A stretch of 64,000 nucleotides of DNA from Verrucomicrobia bacterium S94 (GTDB taxonomy: Bacteria; Verrucomicrobiota; Kiritimatiellia; Kiritimatiellales; Pontiellaceae), in NCBI GenBank assembly GCA_004299845.1, contig CP036201.1, positions 3,844,001 to 3,908,000 of the forward strand, read 5' to 3'. Made by a program: the position numbers and the translations under genes. Position 1 is the stretch's first letter. Each line of letters begins with the position of its first letter. The notes under the pieces are model-generated. The model did no database searches. It worked only from the letters and a program-made list of their open reading frames with translations, and was not told the DNA's origin. Shown here in pieces: positions 26,531-36,044 of the stretch.

Positions 26531-29299
26531 TCAGGGAAATACGCTGCGCCGACCGCCGGCGCGGCGGGTCTTTCGTCGCTTTTCCACTTTTTCCACGGTT
26601 TCTTCGACAACCTCTTCGACGGTTTCGGTGGTGCCTTTTGTAATCTTTCCAACGCTGTCTTTTGCGCCGCTTACCATGTCTGAAGTCAGGCTTCCAAGGC
26701 CTTTGAGGGTATCACCGGCAAAGCCGGTTGCTCCACTGACGGCATTGAGCATCTCTTCGTAGAAGGTGTCGTAGACCTGCGTCGCGGCTTCGGCCGGGGT
26801 GGCACCGCCTTTTTCTTTACCGATATCCTTCAGTTCCGGAAGAGGCAGGGGAATGGGCAGCGTCGGAAGAGCCGAAAGTTTGGCGTATACAATGCAACCG
26901 TCGATGGCAATGCGCTCAATAATAACCTTCTGGCCCTCCTCCTCTTCGGTTTCGGTTGTCGGGGTGGCTTCTGCGATTTTCGGTCCGGGTTCTGTATCGT
27001 CGGTGTATTCTTCCCGATGGAGCACGGCCTGTTCAATATTCTCCTGAAAGGCTTTGATGTTATCTTTGAGGATATGGCGTTCGTAGCGGACGCGCGGGTT
27101 GGTCAGCTGAATATCCCGAATCAGGAGAATGTCGCTTTGGAGACTGTCCGGATCAAGGTCGAGGCTGAAGTGCTCGATTTTAACCATATCCCGCCGCGAA
27201 AATTTCGGCGGGTTGGCGATACGCAGTCCGTTGATGTGCAGCAGGCCTTTGAGCGGTTGAAGAACGAGGTCGCTGAACGCTACAAGGGTGATAGGCGCAT
27301 CGGGGTCGATTTCGGCCTCTTCGTCTTCTGATGAAAGCGGGTTGAGTTTCCCGATTTGTCCCATGGGGTTGAGCTTTCCAACCTGTTCCATGGGGTTAAG
27401 GCTTTTGAGGCTCATACCGGCGGTTTCTGTGTTGTTGGTGGTTACCGGAAGCTTAAGGTTTACACTCAGGTTGGTGATCGCGAGGCGATGCAGGACCACA
27501 GGCTGTTCCGCAATCGGGAGCGACGGTTTTTTTTCCTCGGCCGGTTCGGGCTGTTCCGGTTCGGGTATTTTGTCTGCAATTTCGGGCGGGATGAAGTGTT
27601 TGAAGGTGCCCTGGAGGCTGGCGACATTACCACTGTTTTCGGTCTGTTCCAGATCGACCTGTGGAGAATCAATCATAACGTCGTTAATGACGATCTGGTC
27701 GGAATAAAGGGAATCCGGATCAAGACTGACGGCGATCTGTGCCAGGTGAAAAAGGTTGCTTGCGGCAAAATCCGGGTGGTTGGGTACGGTGATATGGTTG
27801 ATTTCGATCCGGCCATCGGTGAGCCGGGCTGAAATTTCATCAATTCCGGCGATTATTCTCGGGGTGTGGGTGGTGAGATTGGTGTCGGTGGTATCCAGTA
27901 GATGAGCTGCAATATTTTCAATGGCAATGTGTTGCAGTTCGAGTGGCGGAGCGGTCGGTTGATTGGTCGCCACGGCTGTGAATGTGTCATTTTTCGGTTT
28001 TTCCGGTGTGGGCGGGAGGCTGGGAATGGGATACGTCGGAATGCGTTCGATGTAGCTGTTGACTACACGAAGCCATTCGCTGACGGTATTGTTTTCTTTG
28101 TTCAGTTCAAGGAAGGCCAGCGGGCTGGTAACCCGTATATCTTCGATTACAGGGGAGGCTGTTTTGTGAGAACCGGGTTTGAGCTGAACGGCAACGTTTT
28201 CCAGTGAAAACAGGTTGGGGGTTTCCAGTGTTTCCGGATTGGATAGCCGGAGATTTTTCATTTCGACTTTGCCGTCTTCCAGGGCCACGGAAAGCCGATC
28301 AACGGATAACTGCACATTAAGATCCGGTTCGCCGATATTTATTGCGTGGAGCTGTATGTTGTCCACAGCCAGCAGGTCCAACGTAACATCCGGGGGCGGC
28401 GGGGCATCCCCGCCGGCGGTATTGGTTGTGGCAACGGTGTTGGTCATTTCTGCTTCCGGAGCATTGGTGGGGATTTTTGCGATAAGGGATTGGGCAAGCT
28501 TCAGAAATTCACCGGCAGTATCCGTATCGGAATTATATTCCACGTATGCATGCGGATTGATGACTTCGACGGCTTTAATATGAATGTTTGTGGAATAAAT
28601 GGAGTCGGGCTCCATTTCAACGTTAATGCGGTCGAGCGTAAACAGGTTCGGTGTTTCCAGTCGCCCCGGATTTTTTACATATGCCTGATCCAGCACAAAG
28701 GTGCCGTTAGTCATGCTGACAGCCAGTGATTTGATGCCGAATCCGATATCGAGCTCGTGATCATGCGTGTTGGCCAGTTGCACCTGAACATCGTTGATGA
28801 TCAGAGATTCGACGATGATCACCGGTGCCGTTTTCCGGTTTTTCTTTTTTTCTTTTTCCGGTTTCGGAGCCGAGGGATCCATTTTGGCAAATGCCTGCAC
28901 ATTGTGGATAAATTCAGTGATATTATCGCTTTTGAGATTCTGTTCATATACGAAATGCGGGCTGTTGATCTCCACCTGATGTACAGTAACGGTACTGGAG
29001 AAGAGCGAGGCCATATCGACTGAAATGTCCAGGCTGGCCAATGAGACGGCGTTGGATTGCCCGAAAATTTCGGGATTGCGGATGCTGAAATCCGACAGGG
29101 AAATAATGCCCTTCATCGGGTTCACTTTCAATCTGTCGATACTCACTTCTGTCCCGAGCGCTTTCGATCCGATGGTCCCGGCCACGAATTTAACGGTGGG
29201 GCCCAGCCAGAAGAGGAAGGTCAGGACAATCAGAATGATCAATGCCGCGATCCCGCCGATTACAATTTTAAGTGTTTTTTTTAATTTCTGTTTCGTCAT
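26531..29299 (-). CDS. large AsmA-like/DUF748-type membrane protein
   Basis: 922 residues. One N-terminal membrane anchor (about residues 12-34, IVIGGIAALIILIVLTFLF) is followed by a periplasmic body built from four or five repeats of a beta-rich unit. Each unit has a recurring motif of the type LDPDSLYSDQIVINDVMIDSP, preceded by lines such as LETPNLF. Linkers are rich in Pro/Glu/Lys. This organisation is that of AsmA-family proteins, which span the periplasm and are implicated in phospholipid transport to the outer membrane. The C-terminal 90 residues are helical, then basic (RRKTRRAGGRR). The gene is monocistronic and convergent with the helicase. Confidence 0.8.
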   Translation of the reverse strand: MTKQKLKKTLKIVIGGIAALIILIVLTFLFWLGPTVKFVAGTIGSKALGTEVSIDRLKVNPMKGIISLSDFSIRNPEIFGQSNAVSLASLDISVDMASLFSSTVTVHQVEINSPHFVYEQNLKSDNITEFIHNVQAFAKMDPSAPKPEKEKKKNRKTAPVIIVESLIINDVQVQLANTHDHELDIGFGIKSLAVSMTNGTFVLDQAYVKNPGRLETPNLFTLDRINVEMEPDSIYSTNIHIKAVEVINPHAYVEYNSDTDTAGEFLKLAQSLIAKIPTNAPEAEMTNTVATTNTAGGDAPPPPDVTLDLLAVDNIQLHAINIGEPDLNVQLSVDRLSVALEDGKVEMKNLRLSNPETLETPNLFSLENVAVQLKPGSHKTASPVIEDIRVTSPLAFLELNKENNTVSEWLRVVNSYIERIPTYPIPSLPPTPEKPKNDTFTAVATNQPTAPPLELQHIAIENIAAHLLDTTDTNLTTHTPRIIAGIDEISARLTDGRIEINHITVPNHPDFAASNLFHLAQIAVSLDPDSLYSDQIVINDVMIDSPQVDLEQTENSGNVASLQGTFKHFIPPEIADKIPEPEQPEPAEEKKPSLPIAEQPVVLHRLAITNLSVNLKLPVTTNNTETAGMSLKSLNPMEQVGKLNPMGQIGKLNPLSSEDEEAEIDPDAPITLVAFSDLVLQPLKGLLHINGLRIANPPKFSRRDMVKIEHFSLDLDPDSLQSDILLIRDIQLTNPRVRYERHILKDNIKAFQENIEQAVLHREEYTDDTEPGPKIAEATPTTETEEEEGQKVIIERIAIDGCIVYAKLSALPTLPIPLPLPELKDIGKEKGGATPAEAATQVYDTFYEEMLNAVSGATGFAGDTLKGLGSLTSDMVSGAKDSVGKITKGTTETVEEVVEETVEKVEKRRKTRRAGGRRSVFP

Positions 29300-29447
29300 G
29301 ATCCCGCGCCTTAGTAGATGCTCAGAACACTACACGTATTTCAAAATCCTGGAAAGTTGTTTCCCGGGACGAATGCCCTGAGCGCACTTCAGAAATGGCT
29401 GAAAAATATTCTGGTTTCAAGTATCGGAATTTTTTCTGTTTTACCGC

Positions 29448-29476
29448 TTGCACCATATGGAGTGCCTCTGTATCTT
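29448..29476 (+). promoter_or_regulatory. candidate sigma70 promoter of the tRNA-Leu/tRNA-Met cluster
   Basis: TTGCAC (29448-29453) and TATCTT (29471-29476) are 17 bp apart. Transcription would begin about 18 bp before the tRNA-Leu gene. Judged by match and position only. Confidence 0.4.
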
Positions 29477-29500
29477 GCTCCACCTCTTTTCGACCAAACC

Positions 29501-29589
29501 GCTCGGGTGGTGAAATTGGTAGACACGCAAGGTTGAGGGCCTTGTGGGAGTTAAATCCCGTGTGGGTTCGAATCCCACCCCGAGCACCA
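29501..29589 (+). tRNA. tRNA-Leu (GAG)
   Basis: 89 bases including the encoded CCA. Acceptor arms GCTCGGG and CCCGAGC, class II long variable arm (GTGGGAGTTAAATCCCGT), anticodon stem CAAGG/CCTTG with loop TTGAGGG, so the anticodon is GAG. The T arm is GTGGGTTCGAATCCCAC. It is first of three tRNA genes in a row. Confidence 0.95.
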
Positions 29590-29621
29590 TGTGCAGGTCG
29601 GTGGGAAAGAAGATAAAAGAT

Positions 29622-29698
<77 letters not shown>

Positions 29699-29716
29699 AT
29701 TTGAAAAACTTAAGAT

Positions 29717-29793
<77 letters not shown>

Positions 29794-29804
29794 ACTTATG
29801 TGAA

Positions 29805-29838
29805 GCAGGCCGGTCGGAAACGACCGGCCTGTTTTTTT
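29805..29838 (+). terminator. intrinsic terminator of the tRNA cluster
   Basis: Stem AGGCCGGTCG/CGACCGGCCT with loop GAAA and a following run of seven T. Confidence 0.93.
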
Positions 29839-29925
29839 GTCCTTGTTTCGGCGGGAACGGGGCGGCGGTCTTGACTCGATTTCCGCAGTTGGTTACCGTC
29901 CGCGCGTTTTCAGGAGATTTTAGAT

Positions 29926-30600
29926 ATGCCCGAAATTCAGATTATGCCATCCATTTTAGCGGCCGATTTCGGCCATCTGGCTGCCGGCTGCCGGCGTGCC
30001 GAGGAGGCGGGAGCCGATCAGCTTCATGTTGATGTGATGGACGGTGCGTTTGTGCCGAATATCAGCTTCGGCCCTGATGTGGTGAAAATGGCGGCGGCCA
30101 ACGTTTCCATTCCCCGGAATGTTCATCTGATGGTGAAACGGCCGCAGGATCATATCAAAGCGTTTGCCGCAGCCGGGTCGGATACGATTCAGATTCACAT
30201 CGAGTCGGTCTGTAATATTGAAAAAACGTTGACGGCCATCCGTGAAATGGGAAAACGTCCGGCCATTACCCTGAATCCCGAAACGCCGGCTGAAGCGATT
30301 TTTTCGTGTCTGGATAACCGCTGGGTGGATGAAGTGCTGGTGATGTCGGTGCATCCGGGATTCGGTGGTCAGAAGTATCTTGACTATGTGGAAGAGAAGG
30401 TGGTTGAAATCCGGCGCCGTGCGGACTGGGTGGATATTGCGATCGACGGGGGAATTGACGGCGAAACTGTTATTTCTGCGGCGGCGGCCGGCTGCAATCT
30501 GTTTGTGGCGGGGTCTTATCTCTATAAGCAGGATGATATGGCGGCGGCCATTGCGGATATGCGCGAAAAAGCCGCCGCAAATTTCTGCAAAGCGGTTTAG
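29926..30600 (+). CDS. rpe: ribulose-phosphate 3-epimerase
   Basis: 224 residues, the normal length. A TIM-barrel metalloenzyme converting ribulose-5-phosphate to xylulose-5-phosphate in the pentose phosphate pathway. Signatures are PSILAADF, HVDVMDGAFVPNISFG, VHLMV, MSVHPGFGGQ and AIDGGID, which cover the metal-binding His/Asp residues and the phosphate site. A good ribosome site (AGGAG) lies before the ATG. The stop overlaps by four bases the end of the convergent symporter gene. Confidence 0.96.
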   Translation: MPEIQIMPSILAADFGHLAAGCRRAEEAGADQLHVDVMDGAFVPNISFGPDVVKMAAANVSIPRNVHLMVKRPQDHIKAFAAAGSDTIQIHIESVCNIEKTLTAIREMGKRPAITLNPETPAEAIFSCLDNRWVDEVLVMSVHPGFGGQKYLDYVEEKVVEIRRRADWVDIAIDGGIDGETVISAAAAGCNLFVAGSYLYKQDDMAAAIADMREKAAANFCKAV

Positions 30601-32036
30601 CGATTCCAGACCGTCAGGCCGGCGGGAACTTTCGGCGATTGGAAAAAGCGACTGGCGATGAGGGCTGCGCTGAAGCTGACAAGAAACGATATGGGGAAAT
30701 AGTAGAGCTCGTGGACGGGCGTGAATTTCTGGATCCAGATGCTGGAGCCGATGGATACGCCGAGGCCGACGAGCCACCCTTTAAAGTTTCCTTTTTGCGT
30801 GAGAGCGCCGAGAAGAAAGAGAGCCAGTACGGGGGCGCTGAACATCCCCATGAAACTGAAGAAGGCTTTCAGAATGCCGTCGATAGTGGAGACGTAGAAC
30901 GCCAGTGCTGTTGCAAGAAGGCCCAGGATCAGAGTAATGATGCGGGCCAGACGCACTTCATGTTCCACGCCTTTGGTAAAATCGCTGATGATGACAGTGG
31001 CAATCGAGTTGATACCGGAATCCATGGACGACATGGCCGCTGCAAAAACGGCGGTGATCAGCAGGCCGGAGATGCCCTGTGGAAGATGGTGGATAATGTA
31101 GTATGGCATTACTTTGTCCGGCGTGATGTCGGCAGGGAGTTCCGTTTCCTGAAAAAAAGCGAAAAGTCCAAGGCCGATAAACATCAGCAGGCCGATAATG
31201 AAGAAATCGGTACCGGCGTTGAACATGACGGATTTTACGGTTTTTCTGAGCGATCCGGTCGCCATAAGGCGCTGGACGGTGACCTGGTCGGTGCCGTAAT
31301 CCTGCATGAGCTGGAAAAAGAACGAGATGGCAACGGCGGGGCCGGTCATGGCGAACAGGTTGAGTTTCCAGTCGCCGATGTCGAGCCGGCCGGTTTTCCC
31401 GGCGAGGGCCAGGATTTCCCCCGCGCCCCCTTCAACCCCGTTGATCAGTGAAACCGCCATCCAGATGGCTCCGCCGATGAGAATGATAAACTGGACGGCA
31501 TCGGTCCAGACGACGGCCGAGAGGCCCCCGAGCGCGGTGTAGGCGGTGGCCAGCAGGCCCATTATACAGATACAGGTCCATGGCGGAATACCGGTGACGA
31601 TGGACATTGCCATGGCCGGGGCGTAAACCACGGTGCCGAGCCAGCCGAGGCGGGCGAGGATAAAGAGGCCGGCTACGGCATATTTTGCCGGTGCACCGAA
31701 GCGTTTGAGAATGTATTCGTAGGAGGTAGTGACGCGCAGGCGGTGGTAAAGCGGGTAGAACAGAAACAGAATAAACGGAGCGACGATCGGGCTCATGATG
31801 CTGACGATGATGAGCGATATGTTTTCCGCATAGGCGGTGCCTGGAAGGCCGATATAAGTGACCGCGCTGGTGAGCGAAGCATACATGCTCATGGCCACGA
31901 CGAGCCACGGCAGTTTGCGTCCGCCGAGAAAAAACATTTCGCTGTTTTCCTGCCGTCGGGAAAAATAAATGCCGATGCCGATCATGCCGGTGAGATAGAT
32001 CGCCAGGACGGAATAATTGGTCAGGCCGAATGTCAT
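30597..32036 (-). CDS. sodium:solute symporter (SSS family)
   Basis: 479 residues with about 13 membrane segments. Family signatures are the N-terminal YLTGMIGIGIYFSRR, the FFLGGRKLPW motif, and the central MQDYGTDQVTVQRLMATGS, typical of SSS transporters that bring in sugars, amino acids or carboxylates with Na+. The substrate cannot be read. Its start overlaps the stop of the upstream alcohol dehydrogenase gene (ATGA), so transporter and dehydrogenase probably handle the same compound or its product. Confidence 0.92.
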   Translation of the reverse strand: MTFGLTNYSVLAIYLTGMIGIGIYFSRRQENSEMFFLGGRKLPWLVVAMSMYASLTSAVTYIGLPGTAYAENISLIIVSIMSPIVAPFILFLFYPLYHRLRVTTSYEYILKRFGAPAKYAVAGLFILARLGWLGTVVYAPAMAMSIVTGIPPWTCICIMGLLATAYTALGGLSAVVWTDAVQFIILIGGAIWMAVSLINGVEGGAGEILALAGKTGRLDIGDWKLNLFAMTGPAVAISFFFQLMQDYGTDQVTVQRLMATGSLRKTVKSVMFNAGTDFFIIGLLMFIGLGLFAFFQETELPADITPDKVMPYYIIHHLPQGISGLLITAVFAAAMSSMDSGINSIATVIISDFTKGVEHEVRLARIITLILGLLATALAFYVSTIDGILKAFFSFMGMFSAPVLALFLLGALTQKGNFKGWLVGLGVSIGSSIWIQKFTPVHELYYFPISFLVSFSAALIASRFFQSPKVPAGLTVWNR

Positions 32037-33222
32037 AGATAAAGTGTGGCATCGCCGTCGGTGGGGGCGTCCATGGATTCCTGAAGGATGGTGATCAGTT
32101 CTTCATCGGTAAGTTCGATCGGATTGCCTTTCATGCTGCTTGATTTCCGAGCCTTTTCAACGATGACGGGGATGTCGGCGTGTGTGACGCCGAATTCTTC
32201 GAGTCCGGGAATGAACATCTGTGCGCAAATGTTTTTGAGGCTGTCGAGTGCATCGTCGATGGTGGCATCAGGATTGTGCAGAATCAGCTGTGCGGCCTCC
32301 CGGTATTTTTCAAGTGCTCCGGTTTCGGGGGTGCGGGACTGAAGAGCTCCGTGGTTGGTGTGTACAGCGGCATGCAGGAGGCTGGCACAGATCATTCCGT
32401 GGGGGGCTTTGAACATGCCTCCGATGGGGCCGGCGAAGCCGTGAATAACGCCGAGTCCGGCGTTGGCGAGGGCCAGTCCACCGCAGAGACTGGCAAAAGC
32501 CATGTTGGTGCGGGCTTCAAGGTCGGTGCCTTTGGTGTAGGCGCGGTAGAGGGAGTCGCCCATGTGCCGCAGTCCTTCTCGGCAGATGGCATCGGTTATG
32601 GGGGTGGCTTTTCGGGAAACAAAGGCTTCGAGCAGTTGAACAAGGGCGTCTAGCCCGGAGCCGGCTGTGACTTCGGGGGCATGGAGAGGGTCAGTTCAGG
32701 GTCGATAAGTGCGATGGTGGGCAGCATTCCAGGATGGCGCATGCTGACTTTGACCTGGTGCTCCTCCGATTGCAGGACAGCGTTGCGTGTGACTTCGGAG
32801 CCGGTTCCGGCGGTGGTCGGGATGGCGATGTACGGCGTGGGAACTTCGGTAAGGGGAAGGCCTTTTCCGATGACTTCGAGGTAGTCCGTGATATCGCGGG
32901 TATTGGTAAGCAGGGCTGCTATGGCTTTGCCGGCATCGATTACACTGCCGCCGCCGAAGGCCACCACGAAATCGCAACCGAGTTCGCGTGCGCCGGCGGC
33001 GAGTCGGGCAATGCGGTCGATGGTGGGTTCTCCGCTGATGCTGAAGGCGGCGGGAGCTGCACCTGCATTTTTCAGGGCGGTGAAAACCGGGGCGATCCGC
33101 TGGGCATTGCCACCTGTGACCAGGGCGGCTTTTCTGCCGAGGTCCTGAACGAGCTCCGGGAGAAGGCCGATTTTTCCACACCCGAAAATGATGCGTTGAG
33201 CGGTGGCGAATTCAAAGTTCAT
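32033..33222 (-). pseudogene. iron-containing alcohol dehydrogenase (frame-broken)
   Basis: Two adjacent frames together make one type III alcohol dehydrogenase of about 396 residues. The first part (33222 to about 32680) has FGCGKIGLLPEL, the NAD motif GGGSVIDAGKAIA, and PTTAGTGSEVT. The second (from about 32670) has the metal-ligand region with HGFAGPIGGMFKAPHG. The break is at a G5 run, 32675-32679 (C5 in the gene). One more C continues MPPEVTAGSGLDALVQLLEAF without a gap into the second frame. The substrate class is unknown, and lactaldehyde or propanediol types are possible. The gene overlaps the symporter gene. The lesion may be an assembly error. Confidence 0.85.
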
Positions 33223-33348
33223 GCAGATCTCCAATGTTTGGGGAGGCAGTTTAGTTCGGGAGGCAGGCGTGTCCAGAATCAATTTGACAATAGAGGGGGA
33301 GTCGCTAAATTCCGCGTTTTTTGAATCTGTTTGTAAATGGAGAGTGCT

Positions 33349-33630
33349 ATGCCAACGTATGATTATGAATGCAGAGAGTGTGGTCATCATTTCGAGGCTT
33401 TTCAGAGTATGTCGGCTGATCCGCTGACGAGCTGTCCGAAGTGTGAGGGGGAAGTACAGCGCATGATCGGCATGGGATCCGGTGTGCTTTTCAAAGGATC
33501 GGGATTTTATGAAACAGATTATCGAAGTTCCGGGTATAATAAGGATAAGGCCGCTGATAAACCCGGTAATACCGAGACGAAAAAGGATAAAAAGTCCGCT
33601 TCCAATAAGAATACGAAACAGGCACAGTAG
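33349..33630 (+). CDS. FmdB-family zinc-ribbon protein
   Basis: 93 residues from the ATG at 33349, which has GGAGAG upstream. The N-terminal zinc ribbon has two pairs of cysteines (YECRECGHHFE and CPKCEGE), and GSGFYETDYR follows, as in FmdB regulatory proteins. The C-terminal 35 residues are a Lys/Asn/Asp-rich disordered tail. The family is named after a methanol/amide regulon protein, but its molecular role is not established. It lies 65 bp before the ABC-class ATPase gene on the same strand. Confidence 0.88.
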   Translation: MPTYDYECRECGHHFEAFQSMSADPLTSCPKCEGEVQRMIGMGSGVLFKGSGFYETDYRSSGYNKDKAADKPGNTETKKDKKSASNKNTKQAQ

Positions 33631-33695
33631 TCGACCAATTGCGGCTTGTGGTTGGGCAGGACGCGTAATTCTCTTAAAAGAAGGACAACTGGACT

Positions 33696-35435
33696 ATGAA
33701 GGATAAGAAGGAATTCTACAATCTGTTGGCTGAGCTCGACGGACAGCCGTTCGCGGAGTATCAGAGACTGATCGGAGATTTCGATTTCACCCGCTATGTC
33801 ATTAAGTGCATGAACATTGATCTGTCGGAAGAGACGGGCAGTCGTCCGGTATTCAGCATCCGTGTTCCGCAGACCATATCAGAGATTCCGGAATATCTCT
33901 TCGACAGTCCGGTGCGGCGCACCGCGATGGAGGATCTGCTGCTGCGTCGTATGGCGAACCGAATTGCTTCCATAGCGCACTATGACCACAACGGTGTTGC
34001 CCGCCGTCATATTCATGTGGCCACACCCAACCAGAAGATCCTTCCCCGCAATGCATTGCTGCTGACCCGGGAATATATTGAAGTCCGTATTGAAATCACG
34101 CTGCCGGTGCAGACCATTGTGGTCGACGGTGAGCCGATTGTTTCCATTGATGGTACCATGGCTCAGCAGATCTTTTTTGAAGATCTTCCGGAAGTGGTGA
34201 GTAATTCGCTGCTGTACTGCAATATTGAAGTGTCTGAGGCGGATGACCATGTAAACTGCATGGAGGATGCTGACCGGCTTCGTCAGTATCTCAGTGCTTC
34301 CGGACAGGTGGCTTTCGTTGCCGAAGGAGCGCTGGTGAGCCGGGAAACCGGTACCGATACTCCGGATTTTGTCCGCTTTGACCCGGTTGAGGTCAGTGAG
34401 GATATTGTTGAAGAGGTCGAAGTGCCGCACAGCGGAACCGTACGCGGCCTCGGTATTCCGAGCGGGTTGACGCTGATTCTGGGCGAATCCAACAGTGGCC
34501 GGGTGGACCTGATGGATGCGATTGGGCAGGGGATATACAATCATATTCCCGGTGACGGCCGCGAATATGTGGTTACGGTTGCGGATGCGGTGAATATTCG
34601 CTCTGAAGTCGGCCGTTCCATTCAGCAGGTTGATATATCAGCTTTTGCCAGCAGTCTTTCCGATGGCGGAACACCTTCCTCCTATTCTGCTAAAGCGGCA
34701 GGAGCGTTCACATCGCAGGCTGCCTCCACGGTTGAGGCGCTCGAAGCCGGTGCGCGCGTTCTGCTGTATGATGAGCACAGCTCTTCATCCACATTTCTTT
34801 CTTCAGACACCCGGGTGACCTCGTTGCTGGGTGAATCATCGCGCAATACACTGGCCGCACGGGCCCGTCAGATGGTGGACGAACTGGGTATTTCCATGGT
34901 GGTGGCGGGCAGCAGCCTTGTTGCGGAATTTATTCCGATCGCCGATAAAATCCTCAAGGTGGAGAATTTTATGGTTACGGATATCACGGAAGAGGCCAAA
35001 GCGCTGGATATCACTCCGTCTATACCGGTGAATGATACAGTGAATCTTTCTTCAATGCTCAGTCGTTCGCGCTGGATTATGCCGAGCTCTATCGATCCGA
35101 GCATCGGCCGTGAAGATCTTGTGATCGAAACCGACGAAATTGATTTTCTGCAGTTCGGTCGTTCGCTGGTGGATCTTGATGGGGTCCGGCAGATTGCGGA
35201 TGTCGATCAGGTGCGCGCAATCGGTTATGTACTCTACTATGCAAAGCTGCGCTATATGGATGAAGGTTATCCGCTTCGGGAAATCCTTGATCTGGTTGAT
35301 CGCGATCTTTCCAATGAGGGTCTTAACGCGCTGGTACGTGATGTACGCGGCGATCTGGCCCGTCCGCGGCGGTATGAAGTGGCTGCCACGTTGAACCGTC
35401 TGCCTGCGTTCCGTGTATCACACGTCACAGAATAA
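33696..35435 (+). CDS. ABC-class ATPase family protein with degenerate Walker A
   Basis: 579 residues, recognisable as the soluble predicted ATPase of the ABC class (COG3044/PF09818 type). LEDLL, SLLYCNIE, GIPSGLTLILG, GIYNHIPGDGREYVVT and AVNIRSEVGRS follow the family order. The family P-loop, usually GGGYHGKST, here reads GESNSGRVD (about residues 263-271): Lys is replaced by Arg and Ser/Thr by Val. The Walker B region is VLLYDEH instead of the usual LLIDED. ATP hydrolysis is therefore doubtful, although the rest of the fold is well kept. Good ribosome site AAGGAC. The cellular role of the family is unknown. Confidence 0.85.
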   Translation: MKDKKEFYNLLAELDGQPFAEYQRLIGDFDFTRYVIKCMNIDLSEETGSRPVFSIRVPQTISEIPEYLFDSPVRRTAMEDLLLRRMANRIASIAHYDHNGVARRHIHVATPNQKILPRNALLLTREYIEVRIEITLPVQTIVVDGEPIVSIDGTMAQQIFFEDLPEVVSNSLLYCNIEVSEADDHVNCMEDADRLRQYLSASGQVAFVAEGALVSRETGTDTPDFVRFDPVEVSEDIVEEVEVPHSGTVRGLGIPSGLTLILGESNSGRVDLMDAIGQGIYNHIPGDGREYVVTVADAVNIRSEVGRSIQQVDISAFASSLSDGGTPSSYSAKAAGAFTSQAASTVEALEAGARVLLYDEHSSSSTFLSSDTRVTSLLGESSRNTLAARARQMVDELGISMVVAGSSLVAEFIPIADKILKVENFMVTDITEEAKALDITPSIPVNDTVNLSSMLSRSRWIMPSSIDPSIGREDLVIETDEIDFLQFGRSLVDLDGVRQIADVDQVRAIGYVLYYAKLRYMDEGYPLREILDLVDRDLSNEGLNALVRDVRGDLARPRRYEVAATLNRLPAFRVSHVTE

Positions 35436-35518
35436 CGTATTTTTAACGGATTAAGAGAAGGTCGCAGAGCCCGCGAAGAGACGATCTTTGCGAACTTTGC
35501 GGCCTTTATGTTTAAACA

Positions 35519-35974
35519 ATGAAACTTGTTGTTCAGCGGGTAAAGCGGGCCTCCGTTACGGTTGAAGGAGGGAAAATATCCGAAATCGGCCGGGGGCTGC
35601 TTGTGTTTTGCGGAGTCGGGCACGATGATACGGAGCACGATGCCCGTTTTCTGGCAAGGAAAACTGCCCATTTGCGCATTTTTGAAGATGATGCCGGGAA
35701 GATGAACCGGTCCGTGATGGATGTCGGCGGTGAAATTCTTTCAGTCAGTCAGTTTACGCTCTATGGCGACTGCACCAGAGGGAACCGTCCGAGTTTCATC
35801 GAAGCGGCCCGTCCGGAGTCAGGCGAGGCACTGTTTAATGCATATGTTCAGGCTTTGGAGAAAATCGGGTTTGTTCCGAAAACGGGCAGGTTCGGTGCGG
35901 ATATGAGCGTGGATCTGCTGAACGACGGGCCGGTGACACTGATTATGGAATCTTCCGGGCGTACCCGGGATTAA
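35519..35974 (+). CDS. dtd: D-aminoacyl-tRNA deacylase
   Basis: 151 residues, full length. Removes D-amino acids, and also glycine mischarged on tRNA-Ala, from tRNA. The two catalytic-pocket motifs are present: SQFTLYGD (the SQFTL motif) and NDGPVT (the NXGPVT motif). The N-terminus MKLVVQRVKRASVTVEG is typical. The 83-bp gap upstream contains no further gene. Confidence 0.96.
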   Translation: MKLVVQRVKRASVTVEGGKISEIGRGLLVFCGVGHDDTEHDARFLARKTAHLRIFEDDAGKMNRSVMDVGGEILSVSQFTLYGDCTRGNRPSFIEAARPESGEALFNAYVQALEKIGFVPKTGRFGADMSVDLLNDGPVTLIMESSGRTRD

Positions 35975-36044
35975 GGACGGATAATTCTTCAGCATCTGCG
36001 TGCATTCGTGTTTATTCGCAATGAATAATTTTTAAGGTGAAGTC

